A DNA stretch of 64,000 nt from Rugamonas sp. A1-17. Its GTDB lineage: Bacteria > Pseudomonadota > Gammaproteobacteria > Burkholderiales > Burkholderiaceae_D. The position numbers and the translations under genes were made by a program. Numbering within the stretch: position 1 is the stretch's first letter; each line of letters opens with the position of its first letter. The DNA lies in assembly GCA_025548565.1 (NCBI GenBank), contig JAJLPB010000011.1:62001-126000 (forward strand). Reading direction: 5' to 3'. Under the pieces are notes generated by a model, which saw nothing but the letters and a program-made list of their open reading frames with translations, had not been told where the DNA came from and did no database searches. Below, piece after piece: positions 49,701-58,675 of this stretch.

Positions 49701-51200
49701 ATGAAACTTACCGTAGTACAGAAAATGATCGCGCTGGCCGGCGCCGCGCTGGCCGGCATCGCCTTGCTGGCCGGCTTGAGCCAGTACCAGATGAACAAGG
49801 TCTACGAATCGGCCAGCTACTCGACCGTCAACACGGTGCCCAGCCTGGTGGTGCTGGACCGGCTGCGCGACAGCCTGCTGCGCCTGCGCATCCGCGTCAA
49901 CCAGCACGTGCTCAACACCGACGACAAGAAGCTGGCGGAAATCGACGCCCAGATCGTCGAGATGCGCAAGGGCGTCGACGACAACCTCAAGAAATACGAG
50001 GCGCTGCTGAGCGACGACAAGGACAAGGGCATCCTGGCGCGCGAGCACGACTCGTGGGCCAAGGTGCAGCCGATGATCGAGGCGGTGCTGGTCGAATCGC
50101 GCGCCAACCACAACGACAAGGCGCGTACCCTGCTCGAACAGGCCCGGCCGGAAATTCAGCTGCTGCAGACCGCCATCGACAACCACTTCGACTACAACAT
50201 CGAACTGGGGCAGAAAGGCGCGGACGAGGCGGTGGCCATGAAGGCGACCGCGGTGCGCAGCTCGGTCGTCATCGCCGCCTGCACGCTGGTGGCGGTGGCG
50301 CTGATCAGCGCCCTTATCACGCGCGCGCTGCTGCGCCAGCTGGGCGGCGAGCCCGACTACGCGGCCGACGTGGTCAACCGCGTGGCCGCCGGCGACCTGA
50401 CGATGCAGGTGCGCATCAGGCCGGGCGACAGCACCAGCCTGCTGGCGGCGATGCACACCATGGTCGGCAACCTGTCGCGGGTGGTGACCGAGGTCAATAA
50501 CGGCGCCGAGGCGCTGGCCAGCGCCTCGGAGGAAGTGAGCGCCACCGCGCAATCGCTGTCGCAGGGCGCCAGCGAGCAGGCCGCGGCGGCCGAGGAATCG
50601 AGCGCCGCCATCGAGCAGATGTCGGCCTCGATCGCGCAAAACACCGAGAACGCCAAGGTCACCGACGGCATGGCCGGCAAGGCCGCGCAGGAGGCGGGCG
50701 AAGGGGGCGAGGCGGTGCGCTCGACGGTGGTGGCGATGCGCGAGATCGCCAAGAAGATCGGCATCATCGACGACATCGCCTACCAGACCAACCTGCTGGC
50801 CTTGAACGCGGCCATCGAGGCGGCGCGCGCCGGCGAGCACGGCAAGGGCTTCGCGGTGGTGGCGGCCGAGGTGCGCAAGCTGGCCGAGCGCAGCCAGGTG
50901 GCGGCGCAGGAGATCGAGCAGGTCGCCAGCGGCAGCGTCAACCTGGCGGAAAAGGCCGGCGCCCTGCTCGACACCATGCTGCCCAATATCCGCCGCACCT
51001 CCAGCCTGGTGCAGGAGATCACGGCGGCGTCCGAGGAGCAGACCTCGGGCGCGAGTCAGATCAACTCGGCCATGAGCCAGTTGAGCCAGACCACGCAGAT
51101 GAACGCCTCCAGCTCCGAGGAACTGGCCGCCACCGCCGAGGAGATGAGCGGCCAGGCCGGGCAGCTGCAGAACTCCATGTCCTTCTTCAAGGTGCGCTGA
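49701..51200 (+). CDS. Methyl-accepting chemotaxis protein with four-helix-bundle sensor
   Basis: The protein has 499 residues. A first membrane helix at 8-28 and a second near 190-210 enclose a 4HB_MCP-type periplasmic domain (SYSTVNTVPSLVVLDRLRDSLLRLRIRVNQHVL). The HAMP and signalling domains follow, with the hairpin tip YQTNLLALNAAIEAARAGEHGKGFAVVAAEVRKLAERS. The ligand is unknown. There is no CheR pentapeptide. It starts 26 bp after the GGDEF-EAL gene (GGGGAGCGAGCG before ATG), so the two are likely co-transcribed. Confidence 0.93.
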   Translation: MKLTVVQKMIALAGAALAGIALLAGLSQYQMNKVYESASYSTVNTVPSLVVLDRLRDSLLRLRIRVNQHVLNTDDKKLAEIDAQIVEMRKGVDDNLKKYEALLSDDKDKGILAREHDSWAKVQPMIEAVLVESRANHNDKARTLLEQARPEIQLLQTAIDNHFDYNIELGQKGADEAVAMKATAVRSSVVIAACTLVAVALISALITRALLRQLGGEPDYAADVVNRVAAGDLTMQVRIRPGDSTSLLAAMHTMVGNLSRVVTEVNNGAEALASASEEVSATAQSLSQGASEQAAAAEESSAAIEQMSASIAQNTENAKVTDGMAGKAAQEAGEGGEAVRSTVVAMREIAKKIGIIDDIAYQTNLLALNAAIEAARAGEHGKGFAVVAAEVRKLAERSQVAAQEIEQVASGSVNLAEKAGALLDTMLPNIRRTSSLVQEITAASEEQTSGASQINSAMSQLSQTTQMNASSSEELAATAEEMSGQAGQLQNSMSFFKVR

Positions 51201-51215
51201 CGGGCGGCGGGCGGC

Positions 51216-52097
51216 TTACTGCATCACGCTGACGCGCTTGCCGCTGATGCTGCGCTGGGCCGGATTGCCGTACACGGTGACGTGGCCGGAGCCGGAGGCG
51301 TCGGCCACCAGCGACTGGCTGACGCCGGCCGAGATGCTGCCGGAGCCGTAGGACACCAGTTCCGCGCTCTGGCTGGTCAGGCCGGCCAGGTCGGCGCTGC
51401 CCGAGCCGTACACGCGCACGTTCATGCCGCGCACAGTGCCGCTGGCGGCGGCGCCACCCGAGCCCCGGACCTCCAGGTTCAGCGTGTCGCCGCTCAGGCG
51501 GCCGAGGTCGAGGCGTCCGGAGCCGTTCACGCTGGCGGTGGTGGAACCGCTTTGCAGGCCGGCCGCGTCGACGCTGCCCGACCCGTTGACGCGCACGTCG
51601 AGGCGGCTGACATTGCCCGACAGCTGCACCTGGCGCGAGCCGTTCTGGCTCAGGTTGAACGGCGCGCCGTTCAAGCCGCTGACCGTCAGGCGCCCGGAGC
51701 CGTTGGCGTTGACCTGGCGCAGTTGCGGCGTGGTGTAGATCACGCGCAGCGGATTGTCGCTGCGGATGCTGCCGTCGATCCAGATCCGCAGCGTGCCGCC
51801 GCTGGCGTCGGTGCGCAGCATCGGCAGCAGGTTGCTGTCGCCTTCGACCTGCAGCGAGGCGGCGGCGCCGACCCGCAGCTCGACCTGCATCGGGCCGTTG
51901 ATGTCGACGCCGTCGCTGGCGGCGGCGTCGCGGCGTTCGGTGGTTTGCTGGCCGTTGCCCTTCACCGCCGAGCTGCCGAAGGCGGAGCTGTAGTGCACCC
52001 CGCCGTTGCCGCCGCCGTCGTCCGGCACGACGATGACGGCGCAGCCGGCGAGGGTGGCGAAGGCGGCGATGACGGCGATGGAAATGGCGGTGCGCAT
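51216..52097 (-). CDS. DUF2807 (GIN domain) lipoprotein
   Basis: The protein has 293 residues. A lipoprotein signal with FATLAGC puts the modified Cys near residue 18. After a Gly/Asp-rich linker, the body consists of repeated beta strands with the recurring G-S-G motif (NANGSGRLTVSG, RVNGSGSVDAAG, SVNGSGRLDLG, EVRGSGGAAASG, RVYGSGSADLAG), a regular DUF2807 solenoid. The ATG at 52097 starts the signal peptide. Longer frames upstream are not coding. Function unknown. It is convergent with the chemoreceptor gene. Confidence 0.9.
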   Translation of the reverse strand: MRTAISIAVIAAFATLAGCAVIVVPDDGGGNGGVHYSSAFGSSAVKGNGQQTTERRDAAASDGVDINGPMQVELRVGAAASLQVEGDSNLLPMLRTDASGGTLRIWIDGSIRSDNPLRVIYTTPQLRQVNANGSGRLTVSGLNGAPFNLSQNGSRQVQLSGNVSRLDVRVNGSGSVDAAGLQSGSTTASVNGSGRLDLGRLSGDTLNLEVRGSGGAAASGTVRGMNVRVYGSGSADLAGLTSQSAELVSYGSGSISAGVSQSLVADASGSGHVTVYGNPAQRSISGKRVSVMQ

Positions 52098-52270
52098 GAT
52101 GGAGTCGTCCCTGAAGTTATAGTATCGACACTGTAGCGCCGCCGCCCGCGCGCCGCCCGCGCCGTGCGACGAACGGCAGAAATCGGGGGACAGGCGGCGC
52201 AAAGCCGCCCCTCTGGCCGAATGCCGGCGATGCTATCATGGCGGCACCGACTTCTTTCCCGCCGCCGCCG

Positions 52271-52639
52271 ATGACCACCCCGACTCCCCCCGCCGACAGC
52301 CTGCTCGCGCTGCGCGAGCTGACCCGCCGCTTCGCCGCCGAACGCGATTGGCGGCAGTTCCACACGCCGAAGAACCTGGCCATGGCGCTGACCGTGGAGG
52401 CGGCCGAACTGGCCGAGCATTTCCAGTGGCTGCGGACCGGCGCCGACGAGGAACTGGACGCCCCCCGCCGCACCGGCATCCGCCACGAACTGGCCGACGT
52501 GCTGCTCTACCTGGTGCAACTGGCCGACAAGGTCGGCGTCGACCTGCACGCCGCCGCGCTGGAGAAGATGGCGCTCAACGCCGCCAAGTATCCGGCCGAA
52601 CGGGTGCGCGGCGACGCCCGCAAGTACGACCAGTATTAA
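52271..52639 (+). CDS. MazG-like nucleotide pyrophosphohydrolase
   Basis: The protein has 122 residues. The all-alpha NTP pyrophosphatase core has FHTPKNLAMALTVEAAELAEHFQW, with the EAAE metal motif, and ELADVLLYLVQLADKVGVDL, the second metal motif ExxD. This is the dCTP pyrophosphatase (XTP3TPA/RS21-C6) subgroup, which hydrolyses dCTP and modified derivatives to monophosphates. The start is either ATG 52271 or 52238. The shorter form keeps the conserved N-terminus (ADSLLALRELTRRFA). Confidence 0.88.
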   Translation: MTTPTPPADSLLALRELTRRFAAERDWRQFHTPKNLAMALTVEAAELAEHFQWLRTGADEELDAPRRTGIRHELADVLLYLVQLADKVGVDLHAAALEKMALNAAKYPAERVRGDARKYDQY

Positions 52640-52650
52640 GCTGCCCGCCG

Positions 52651-53325
52651 TCAGGCCGCCTGCTTGGGCCGGCGCACGGCGCGCACCTTGCCGCTGCCGC
52701 CGCCACCGCAGTAGAACAGCTGGGCGCCGTCCGATTCCAGTCCGCTGACGCCGGCGCCGGCCGGCATCTCCAGCCGCTCCAGCACCTCGCCGCTGCGCGG
52801 ATCGATGCGGCGGATGTCGCTCTCCTCCCCTTCCCATGTGCCGTGCCACAGCTGGCCGTCGACCCAGGTCACGCCGGTGACGAAGCGGTTCGAATCGATG
52901 CTGCGGATGACGGCCCCGGTGGCCGGGTCGACCTGGTGGATCTTGCGGTCGCGGTACTGGCCCACCCACAGGCTGCCCTCGGCCCAGGTCAGGCCGGAAT
53001 CGTAGCCGTCGCCGGGCGCCGGGATCGAGGCCAGCACCTTGCCGCTGGCCGGGTCGATCTTGTCGATGCGCCGCCCGGCGATCTGGTACAGGCAGGTGCC
53101 GTCGAAGGCGGTGCCGGCGTCGCAGGCGATGTCCAGCGCGCCGGTGGTGGCGCCGCTGGCCGGATCGAAGGCTACCAGGCGCGCGCCGGTGGCGGCCCAC
53201 ACGCGCTGGCCGTCGTGGGTGACGCCGTGGACCTGCGCTGCGCCGTCGAAGGGGCCGTATTCGCGCACGATGTCGGCCGCGCTGGCCTTGGGCCGGAGCC
53301 CGGATGTGCTGGTGTTCGCGTTCAT
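52651..53325 (-). CDS. Vgb/glutamine-cyclotransferase-like beta-propeller
   Basis: The protein has 224 residues. Repeated blades of the form RVWAATGARLVAFDPASGAT, DKIDPASGKVLASI, LWVGQYRDRKIHQVDPATGAVI and LWHGTWEGEESDIRRIDPRSGEVL give a five- to six-bladed propeller, as in Vgb lyases and glutamine cyclotransferases. There is no signal peptide, so it is likely cytosolic, and the lyase catalytic residues are not identifiable. The start has AGGAGGCAGCA upstream. An HTH regulator is encoded 48 bp upstream on the same strand. Confidence 0.8.
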   Translation of the reverse strand: MNANTSTSGLRPKASAADIVREYGPFDGAAQVHGVTHDGQRVWAATGARLVAFDPASGATTGALDIACDAGTAFDGTCLYQIAGRRIDKIDPASGKVLASIPAPGDGYDSGLTWAEGSLWVGQYRDRKIHQVDPATGAVIRSIDSNRFVTGVTWVDGQLWHGTWEGEESDIRRIDPRSGEVLERLEMPAGAGVSGLESDGAQLFYCGGGGSGKVRAVRRPKQAA

Positions 53326-53373
53326 TGCTGCCTCCTGAAGTCGATGCGCCGGGAGCGGCGCCGCAAGAGCACT

Positions 53374-54594
53374 TTATGCCAACGGCAGCGCCGCCGGGAG
53401 TAACAAGATTGTCGTGTATCCGGCCAGCGGCGGCGCCAGCCAGCGGCGCGTGCGCGCCTGGCCGACCGGACGCGCGCGGCCGGCCTGCTCCAGCTCGGCC
53501 AGCGCGCGCTGCACGGTGCGCTGGCTGGCGCCCAGCGCCAGGGCCAGAGCGGAGGTCGACCAGGCCACGCCGTCCGACAGCAGCGCCACCAGCGCGCCCT
53601 GGTCGCCGTCGACGGGTGGCGCCAGCAGCGCCACGCCGCCCGCGCCCGATGGCCGCAGCACGAAGCCGCGCGGGGTCGCCTCGACGCCCGCTTGCGCCCT
53701 GGCCAGCGCGCGCAGGCGGCCGATCTCGACCCGCAGGCGGGCACGGTGCGTCTCGTCGGGATCGCGGGTATGAAAGGCGGTGGCGATCAGCGCCTCACGG
53801 GAGACGTCGTTGGGCCAGGCCTCGGCCAACGCGCGCGCCAGCGCGAACAGCACCGGACGGCGCGCCAATGGCTGCCAGGCGTCGCCGCTGGCGAGGCCAC
53901 GGCGGCAGGCGTCGACCACCAGCGTGCCGGAGGCCAGCAGCGCGGCCACTTCATCGAGGCGCAGAAGCTGCCCGGCGCCGGCCGCCAGGCGGCGCGCGGC
54001 GGGCCGCTCCAGCGCGGCGCGCGCCTCGGCCACCTCGGCCAGCAGCGCCGGGATGCCGGCGCGTTCGGCGGCGGCCTGCGCGCGGGCCAGCGCCGCCTTC
54101 GCAGGCGCCACGCGCAGGGATCGCAGCGCCAGTTCCGCCGACGCCAGTTCGGCCACCGCCGCCAGCGCCGGCGGCAGCGCCAGGCCGTCGAGCTGCGCCA
54201 GCATGGCGCCGGCGTCGGCCAGGCGGCCCAACAGCAGCAGGCGGCGCACCGCGATCAGGCGCGCATGCAGGGCGTTGGCGTGGTCGGCGTGCGCGGACAG
54301 CACGGCCTGCGCCGCCGTCAGCGCGCGCGGCGAGCCGGCGAAGTCGCGCACCGCCAGCGCCACCTCGGCCTCGGCCACCACGCAGCGGGCGCGCGACACT
54401 TCCTCATGCGAGCCGAAGCCGCGCGCGGCGCGGCGCAGCAGTTCGCGGGCGCGCCCATGCTCGCCCAGCTGGGCCATGGCGATGCCGCGCAGGGCCAGCG
54501 CCGGCGGATCGTCGCGCAGGGCGACATGTTTGAGGGCACCGAGCGCGTCGCCGGCGGCGAGCGCGCGCGCGGACGCGGCGATCAGGGAATCCAT
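53374..54594 (-). CDS. Helix-turn-helix regulator with helical-repeat N-terminus and two DNA-binding segments
   Basis: The protein has about 406 residues. Residues 1-200 are Ala/Leu-rich helical repeats resembling TPRs (GIAMAQLGEHGRARELLRRAA, ARLIAVRRLLLLGRLADAGAML). Around 245-315 is an OmpR/SARP-like winged helix (WPNDVSREALIATAFHTRDPDETHRARLRVEIGRLR). Near 350-390 is a second helix-turn-helix (SALALALGASQRTVQRALAELEQAGRARPVG). It is probably a regulator of the neighbouring beta-propeller gene. The ATG at 54594 is preferred to an upstream GTG at 54609. Confidence 0.75.
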   Translation of the reverse strand: MDSLIAASARALAAGDALGALKHVALRDDPPALALRGIAMAQLGEHGRARELLRRAARGFGSHEEVSRARCVVAEAEVALAVRDFAGSPRALTAAQAVLSAHADHANALHARLIAVRRLLLLGRLADAGAMLAQLDGLALPPALAAVAELASAELALRSLRVAPAKAALARAQAAAERAGIPALLAEVAEARAALERPAARRLAAGAGQLLRLDEVAALLASGTLVVDACRRGLASGDAWQPLARRPVLFALARALAEAWPNDVSREALIATAFHTRDPDETHRARLRVEIGRLRALARAQAGVEATPRGFVLRPSGAGGVALLAPPVDGDQGALVALLSDGVAWSTSALALALGASQRTVQRALAELEQAGRARPVGQARTRRWLAPPLAGYTTILLLPAALPLA

Positions 54595-54637
54595 GGCGAC
54601 AGCATACACTGGGGAGGCGGCGCGGCGGCCGGCGTCC

Positions 54638-55471
54638 CTACAAGCCGAGCGCCTTGCGGATCTGCGCCGAGACGATGGTCCACGACGGCGACGTGGCGGC
54701 CACCTCGTCGAAATGGCTGCCGCCTGGCAGCACGATCACCTCGGCCTGGTCGCCGGCCGCCTGGGCGCGGCGCGCGTAATCCTGGCCGGCGCGCAGCGGC
54801 GAGATGGTATCGAACTCGCCGTGGATCAGCACCGTGCGCACGCCGGACGGCAGCAGCTCGACCGGCGACGTATCCGAGAAAATATCCGGCCGCTGGGCGC
54901 TGGCGCTGCCGGCCAGCTGCACGATATCGCGCTCGCAGCTGGTCTTGATCAACTGCTCCTCGTTGCGCAGGTCGGCCAGGCCGCCCAGGCTGATGACGGT
55001 GGATACCGGCAGCGGATCGTCCGCATACAGCGGACTACTGCGCGGCAGCCGCGCGCGCGAAGCCGCCCACTGCGCCAGATGCCCGCCGGCCGAATGCCCG
55101 ACCAGCACCACGCGCGACAGATCCAGCCGCCACTCCGCCGCCAGCGAGCGCAGAAGGTCAACCGCCGTGGCGACGTCCAGATACATGCCCGGATAACCGC
55201 CGCCCTCCTCATCGAAACGGCGATACTCGATATTCCACACCGCCACGCCCTGCCGTTGCAGATCGCCGGCGATATTGCGCATCTGCGAGATACCGGCGTA
55301 CTCCTTGCACCAGCAGCCGCCGTGGACGATCAGCGCGACCGGAAACGGACCGTCGCCGGCCGGCACGAACAATTCCGCGAACTGCGACGGCGCGGCGCCA
55401 TAGGCAACATGCAGCGTAGGCGCCGGCCCGCCCAGCGCCATATATTCCTGCAGGGTCATAGGATCGGACAT
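54638..55471 (-). CDS. Alpha/beta hydrolase, BD-FAE/kynurenine formamidase-like
   Basis: The protein has 277 residues without a signal peptide. It has VALIVHGGCWCKEYAG (HGG oxyanion motif), the nucleophile elbow VGHSAGGH with Ser near residue 128, an Asp in HGEFDTISP and a late GGSHFDE His. HGGxW with GHSAGG marks the bifunctional feruloyl/acetylxylan esterase and arylformamidase branch. A cytosolic esterase or N-formylkynurenine formamidase is likely. The ORF ends 44 bp upstream of the HTH gene start on the same strand. Confidence 0.88.
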   Translation of the reverse strand: MSDPMTLQEYMALGGPAPTLHVAYGAAPSQFAELFVPAGDGPFPVALIVHGGCWCKEYAGISQMRNIAGDLQRQGVAVWNIEYRRFDEEGGGYPGMYLDVATAVDLLRSLAAEWRLDLSRVVLVGHSAGGHLAQWAASRARLPRSSPLYADDPLPVSTVISLGGLADLRNEEQLIKTSCERDIVQLAGSASAQRPDIFSDTSPVELLPSGVRTVLIHGEFDTISPLRAGQDYARRAQAAGDQAEVIVLPGGSHFDEVAATSPSWTIVSAQIRKALGL

Positions 55472-55512
55472 GCGTGTACTCCAAAAGACGATGCCGCCAT
55501 GCTACACGCAAA

Positions 55513-55602
55513 TTGGGGTCAAGTCTGACATTCGGACACGAGCTCCACCGTAGCGGCTTGCTACGGTGGAGCTCGTGTCCGATTGTCAGACTTGACCCCA
55601 AA
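55513..55602. repeat. Dispersed hairpin repeat, copy 2
   Basis: This is the same element as at 23480-23568: outer TTGGGGTC/GACCCCAA, arms AAGTCTGACATTCGGACACG and inverse, then GAGCTCCACCGTAGC, loop GGCTT and its inverse GCTACGGTGGAGCTC. The arms pair almost perfectly over about 40 bp with a single change (attgtc for atgtc). It sits between the hydrolase and the TBDR gene end and could act as a terminator for the latter. Confidence 0.85.
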
Positions 55603-55616
55603 GTTGACCGGCGGAT

Positions 55617-58085
55617 TTAGAACTTGTAGTTGGCGCGGGCGTAGTAGTAGCCGCCGTTGATGCCAAACGGCGAGAACGATGGCAGCACCGTCACCGCGGC
55701 GTTGTCGCCGGCCGCGCGCTGGTCGGCCAGCAGCGCCGGATTCACGCCGTTCGGATACTTGTTGAACAGGTTGTTGGCGCCCACCGCCACCGACCACGCG
55801 GAGTTGACCTTGTAGCCCACCTCCAGATCGGTGATCGCCTTGGCCGAGATTTCGGTCAGGTGGTACACCGAACCGTCCTCGCTGCCGTATTCCGACGATT
55901 TGCCGTAGATCGCTTCACGCAGATTGATGGTCCAGGCGCCGATCTTCCACAGCGCGCCCAAGTTGATGCGCACCTTCGGCGACGCGGTCTCCAGGTCCGA
56001 GATCGCGGTCTTGTCCAGCAGCGTCTGCGGCAGCAGCTGGGTCGGCGCCTGGTTGATCTTGGTGACTTCGACCTTGTTGTAGTTGGCCGCCACCGACCAG
56101 TCGACCTTGCCCGCCGTGCCGTAGCTCTCGTTGAGCGTGGCGACGAACTCCACCCCGCGGCTGCGCGTGTCGACCGCGTTGGAGAAGATGTTGATGCCGG
56201 TCTGGCTGACGGTGTTGTCGAGCACATTGCCGTTGGCCAGGATCGCCGCCACCACCGCTGGCGAGTTGTCCGATCCGCCCGAGCCGTACAGCGCACCGGA
56301 ACCGACGATGCGGTCGCGGATCTTGATCTGGTAGGCGTCCAGCGTGATGGCCAGGTTGGCGGCCGGATTGAGCACCAGGCCCAGGCTGAAGTTGGTCGAG
56401 CGCTCAGGCTTCAAACCATCCACGCCCACCAGCTTGGCGCCGGCCGAATTCGGCGCCAGCTGCACGAAGGCGGTGGTCGGGCCGACGTTGGTGGCCGAGT
56501 AGTATTCCTCGGCCAGCGTCGGCGCGCGGAAGCCGTTGCTGAAGGTGCCGCGCACGCCCACCATCGGCGAGACGTCGTAGCGCGCGGTGAACTTGCCGAC
56601 CTTGGCGTTGCCGAAGTCGCTGAAGTGCTCGTAGCGGCCGGCCAGGTCCAGCGTCAGGTCGTTGACCGGATTGCCGGCCAGGTCGACGTAGGCCGCCTCG
56701 TTGGTTCGGCGGTGGCTGCCGGCGTCGGTCAGCGAGAAGCCCGGATACGACTGCGAGCCTTCCTTGTAGCGCGAGGCGGCGTCGCCCGCTTCGATCTCGT
56801 ACTTGTCGATGCGGTGCTCCAGGCCTGCCGCCACGTTCAGCGGCTTGGCCCAGCCGACCGCGAACTCGCGGCTCGCCTCCAGGCTGGTGGTCAGCTGGCT
56901 GGCGATGAAGGCGCCGGCGTGGAACACGGTCGGCGTGGTGCCGGTGTCGTTGAACAGCGAGACATTGCCCGAATCGGCCACGCCGATCTTGCTGGTGTCC
57001 TTGCCGTAGGTGGAGCTCAGGTCCATATTCCAGCCGGCCACCACGCCCTTGACGCCGGCGGTGAGCGCGTAGTCGTCCTGCTTCATGGTTTCCTTCGGCG
57101 AGAAGCCGGTCGGATAGATCTTCGGCAGGCGGCTCGGCAGACGATAGTTCTCGTAGGCGCGCGCCTCCTTGTGGCCCCAGGTGGCGATGGCGTACAACTG
57201 GCTGTCCGGCGCGAAGTCGTAGCCGAAGTTGGCCGCCAATACGTTCAGGTGGTATTGCGCGTCGCCCGAGATGTGGTTGACGTGCGGGTAGCCGGCCTGC
57301 TGGAACATGCCCGGATAGGCCGCCATGTTGGCGGCGGTGATCACACGCGGGTCGATGCCGCCACGGTCGCTGTAGCCGTGGTACTTGGATTCGGCGGTCA
57401 GGCTCAGATAGGCGTCCTTGAACGGTTCGACGCCGATGTTGGCGGCGCCGTCGCCGGTGCGCCCGCCGCCGTCGGAATAGCCGCCGCCGGTGGCGCTGGC
57501 GGTGCCGCCATGGTTGTTCGACTTGAGGATGATGTTGATCACGCCGGCGATGGCGTCGGAGCCGTATTGGGCGGCCGCGCCGTCCTGCAGCACTTCGATA
57601 TGGTCGATCGCGGCGACCGGGATGTAGTTCAGGTCAGCCGCGGCGCCGCCCTGGTATGGCCCACCCAGCACGGCCAGGTTGGCGGTGCCGTGGCGGCGTT
57701 TGCCGTTGATCAGAACCAGCGTGTTGTTGGGGCTCAGGCCGCGCAGGCGGGCCGACAGCGTCAGGTTGGCGGTGTCGCCGCCGAAGGCTTGCGCGGTAAA
57801 CGACGGCAGGTTCTGCGCCAGCGCCTGGATCAGGTCCGGCTGGCCGGTGCGCTGCAGGGAGGCCGAGTCCAGCACCTGGATCGGCGAGGCGCTGTTCTCC
57901 ACCTTGATGCCGCTCGAGCGCGTGCCGGTGACGATCACCGCGCTGACCGGGGCTTCGCCCGAGGCGTCGGCGGCCGGCGTGACGGCGGCATTGTCGTCGG
58001 CGCCCGCCGCGGCGGCGTAGGCGGAGCCCAGCGCCAGGGTGGACAGCACGGCGGCGACGCCGGTTTTGAGTATGGCCTTATGCAT
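55617..58085 (-). CDS. TonB-dependent receptor of the amine-oxidase operon
   Basis: The protein has 822 residues. A signal peptide (MHKAILKTGVAAVLSTLALGSAYA) is followed by the plug (VSAVIVTGTRSSGIKVENSASPIQVLDSASLQRTGQPDLIQALAQNLPSF; TLVLINGKRRHGTANLAV; LQDGAAAQYGSDAIAGVINIIL) and a barrel ending YYYARANYKF. There is no FecA-type extension. It lies last in a minus-strand gene run after the flavin oxidase, cytochrome c and RidA genes (58 bp gap), so it probably imports the amine or peptide substrate. The ligand is unknown. Confidence 0.92.
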   Translation of the reverse strand: MHKAILKTGVAAVLSTLALGSAYAAAAGADDNAAVTPAADASGEAPVSAVIVTGTRSSGIKVENSASPIQVLDSASLQRTGQPDLIQALAQNLPSFTAQAFGGDTANLTLSARLRGLSPNNTLVLINGKRRHGTANLAVLGGPYQGGAAADLNYIPVAAIDHIEVLQDGAAAQYGSDAIAGVINIILKSNNHGGTASATGGGYSDGGGRTGDGAANIGVEPFKDAYLSLTAESKYHGYSDRGGIDPRVITAANMAAYPGMFQQAGYPHVNHISGDAQYHLNVLAANFGYDFAPDSQLYAIATWGHKEARAYENYRLPSRLPKIYPTGFSPKETMKQDDYALTAGVKGVVAGWNMDLSSTYGKDTSKIGVADSGNVSLFNDTGTTPTVFHAGAFIASQLTTSLEASREFAVGWAKPLNVAAGLEHRIDKYEIEAGDAASRYKEGSQSYPGFSLTDAGSHRRTNEAAYVDLAGNPVNDLTLDLAGRYEHFSDFGNAKVGKFTARYDVSPMVGVRGTFSNGFRAPTLAEEYYSATNVGPTTAFVQLAPNSAGAKLVGVDGLKPERSTNFSLGLVLNPAANLAITLDAYQIKIRDRIVGSGALYGSGGSDNSPAVVAAILANGNVLDNTVSQTGINIFSNAVDTRSRGVEFVATLNESYGTAGKVDWSVAANYNKVEVTKINQAPTQLLPQTLLDKTAISDLETASPKVRINLGALWKIGAWTINLREAIYGKSSEYGSEDGSVYHLTEISAKAITDLEVGYKVNSAWSVAVGANNLFNKYPNGVNPALLADQRAAGDNAAVTVLPSFSPFGINGGYYYARANYKF

Positions 58086-58142
58086 AGTGAATCCCCATTG
58101 AATGAAAAAGAAAGTAATAGTTATGGCAGCGGCGGCTGCGTA

Positions 58143-58664
58143 TTATTTTTTCGCGGCGACGACTTCGATTTCCACCAGCCAGCCCGGATTGCTCAGGGCC
58201 GCGACCTGCACCACGGCGCGCGCCGGCAGCTTGGTCTGCGCACCGCCGAAGTGCTGGGTGTAGGCTTCCATGAAGCCCTTGGTGTCGGCCTTGCCGCCCT
58301 TGGCCGGATCGCCGACCAGGTAGACGGTCATCTTGACCACGTCGCTCATGTCGAGCTTCATGCCTTCCAGGACTTCCTTGATCTTCTTGAGCACCGACTC
58401 GGACTGGGTCTTGGTGTCGCCGAAGGCGGCCACCGTATCCGGCGCGGCGCTGGCGTCGGCGATGGGGGGCACCTGGCCGCTGACGAAGTGGATGGTGGCG
58501 GTGGACGGCACGGTGACGGCCAGCGCGATCGGGAAATCCGATCCGGGGATCTTGTGGCGGACGATGTCGGCGGCGGCTTTCGGCGCGGCGCCTGCGGCGG
58601 CTGGCAACAACGCGGACACGGCCAGCGCGGCAGGGATCAACAGGGTGGTGAGCGATTTCTTCAT
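58143..58664 (-). CDS. RidA-family protein with export signal
   Basis: The protein has 173 residues. A clear signal peptide (MKKSLTTLLIPAALAVSALLPAAAGAA) is unusual, because RidA enzymes are normally cytosolic. The mature part matches RidA/YjgF (IHFVSGQVPP, TKTQSESVLKKIKEVLEGMKLDMSDVVKMTVYL, PARAVVQVAALSNPGWLVEIEVVA), including the arginine used for imine substrate binding in PARAVVQV. RidA hydrolyses reactive enamines/imines. Its place 11 bp after a cytochrome c gene and next to an amine oxidase suggests clearing of imine products in the envelope. Confidence 0.88.
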   Translation of the reverse strand: MKKSLTTLLIPAALAVSALLPAAAGAAPKAAADIVRHKIPGSDFPIALAVTVPSTATIHFVSGQVPPIADASAAPDTVAAFGDTKTQSESVLKKIKEVLEGMKLDMSDVVKMTVYLVGDPAKGGKADTKGFMEAYTQHFGGAQTKLPARAVVQVAALSNPGWLVEIEVVAAKK

Positions 58665-58675
58665 GCGTTCTTCCT

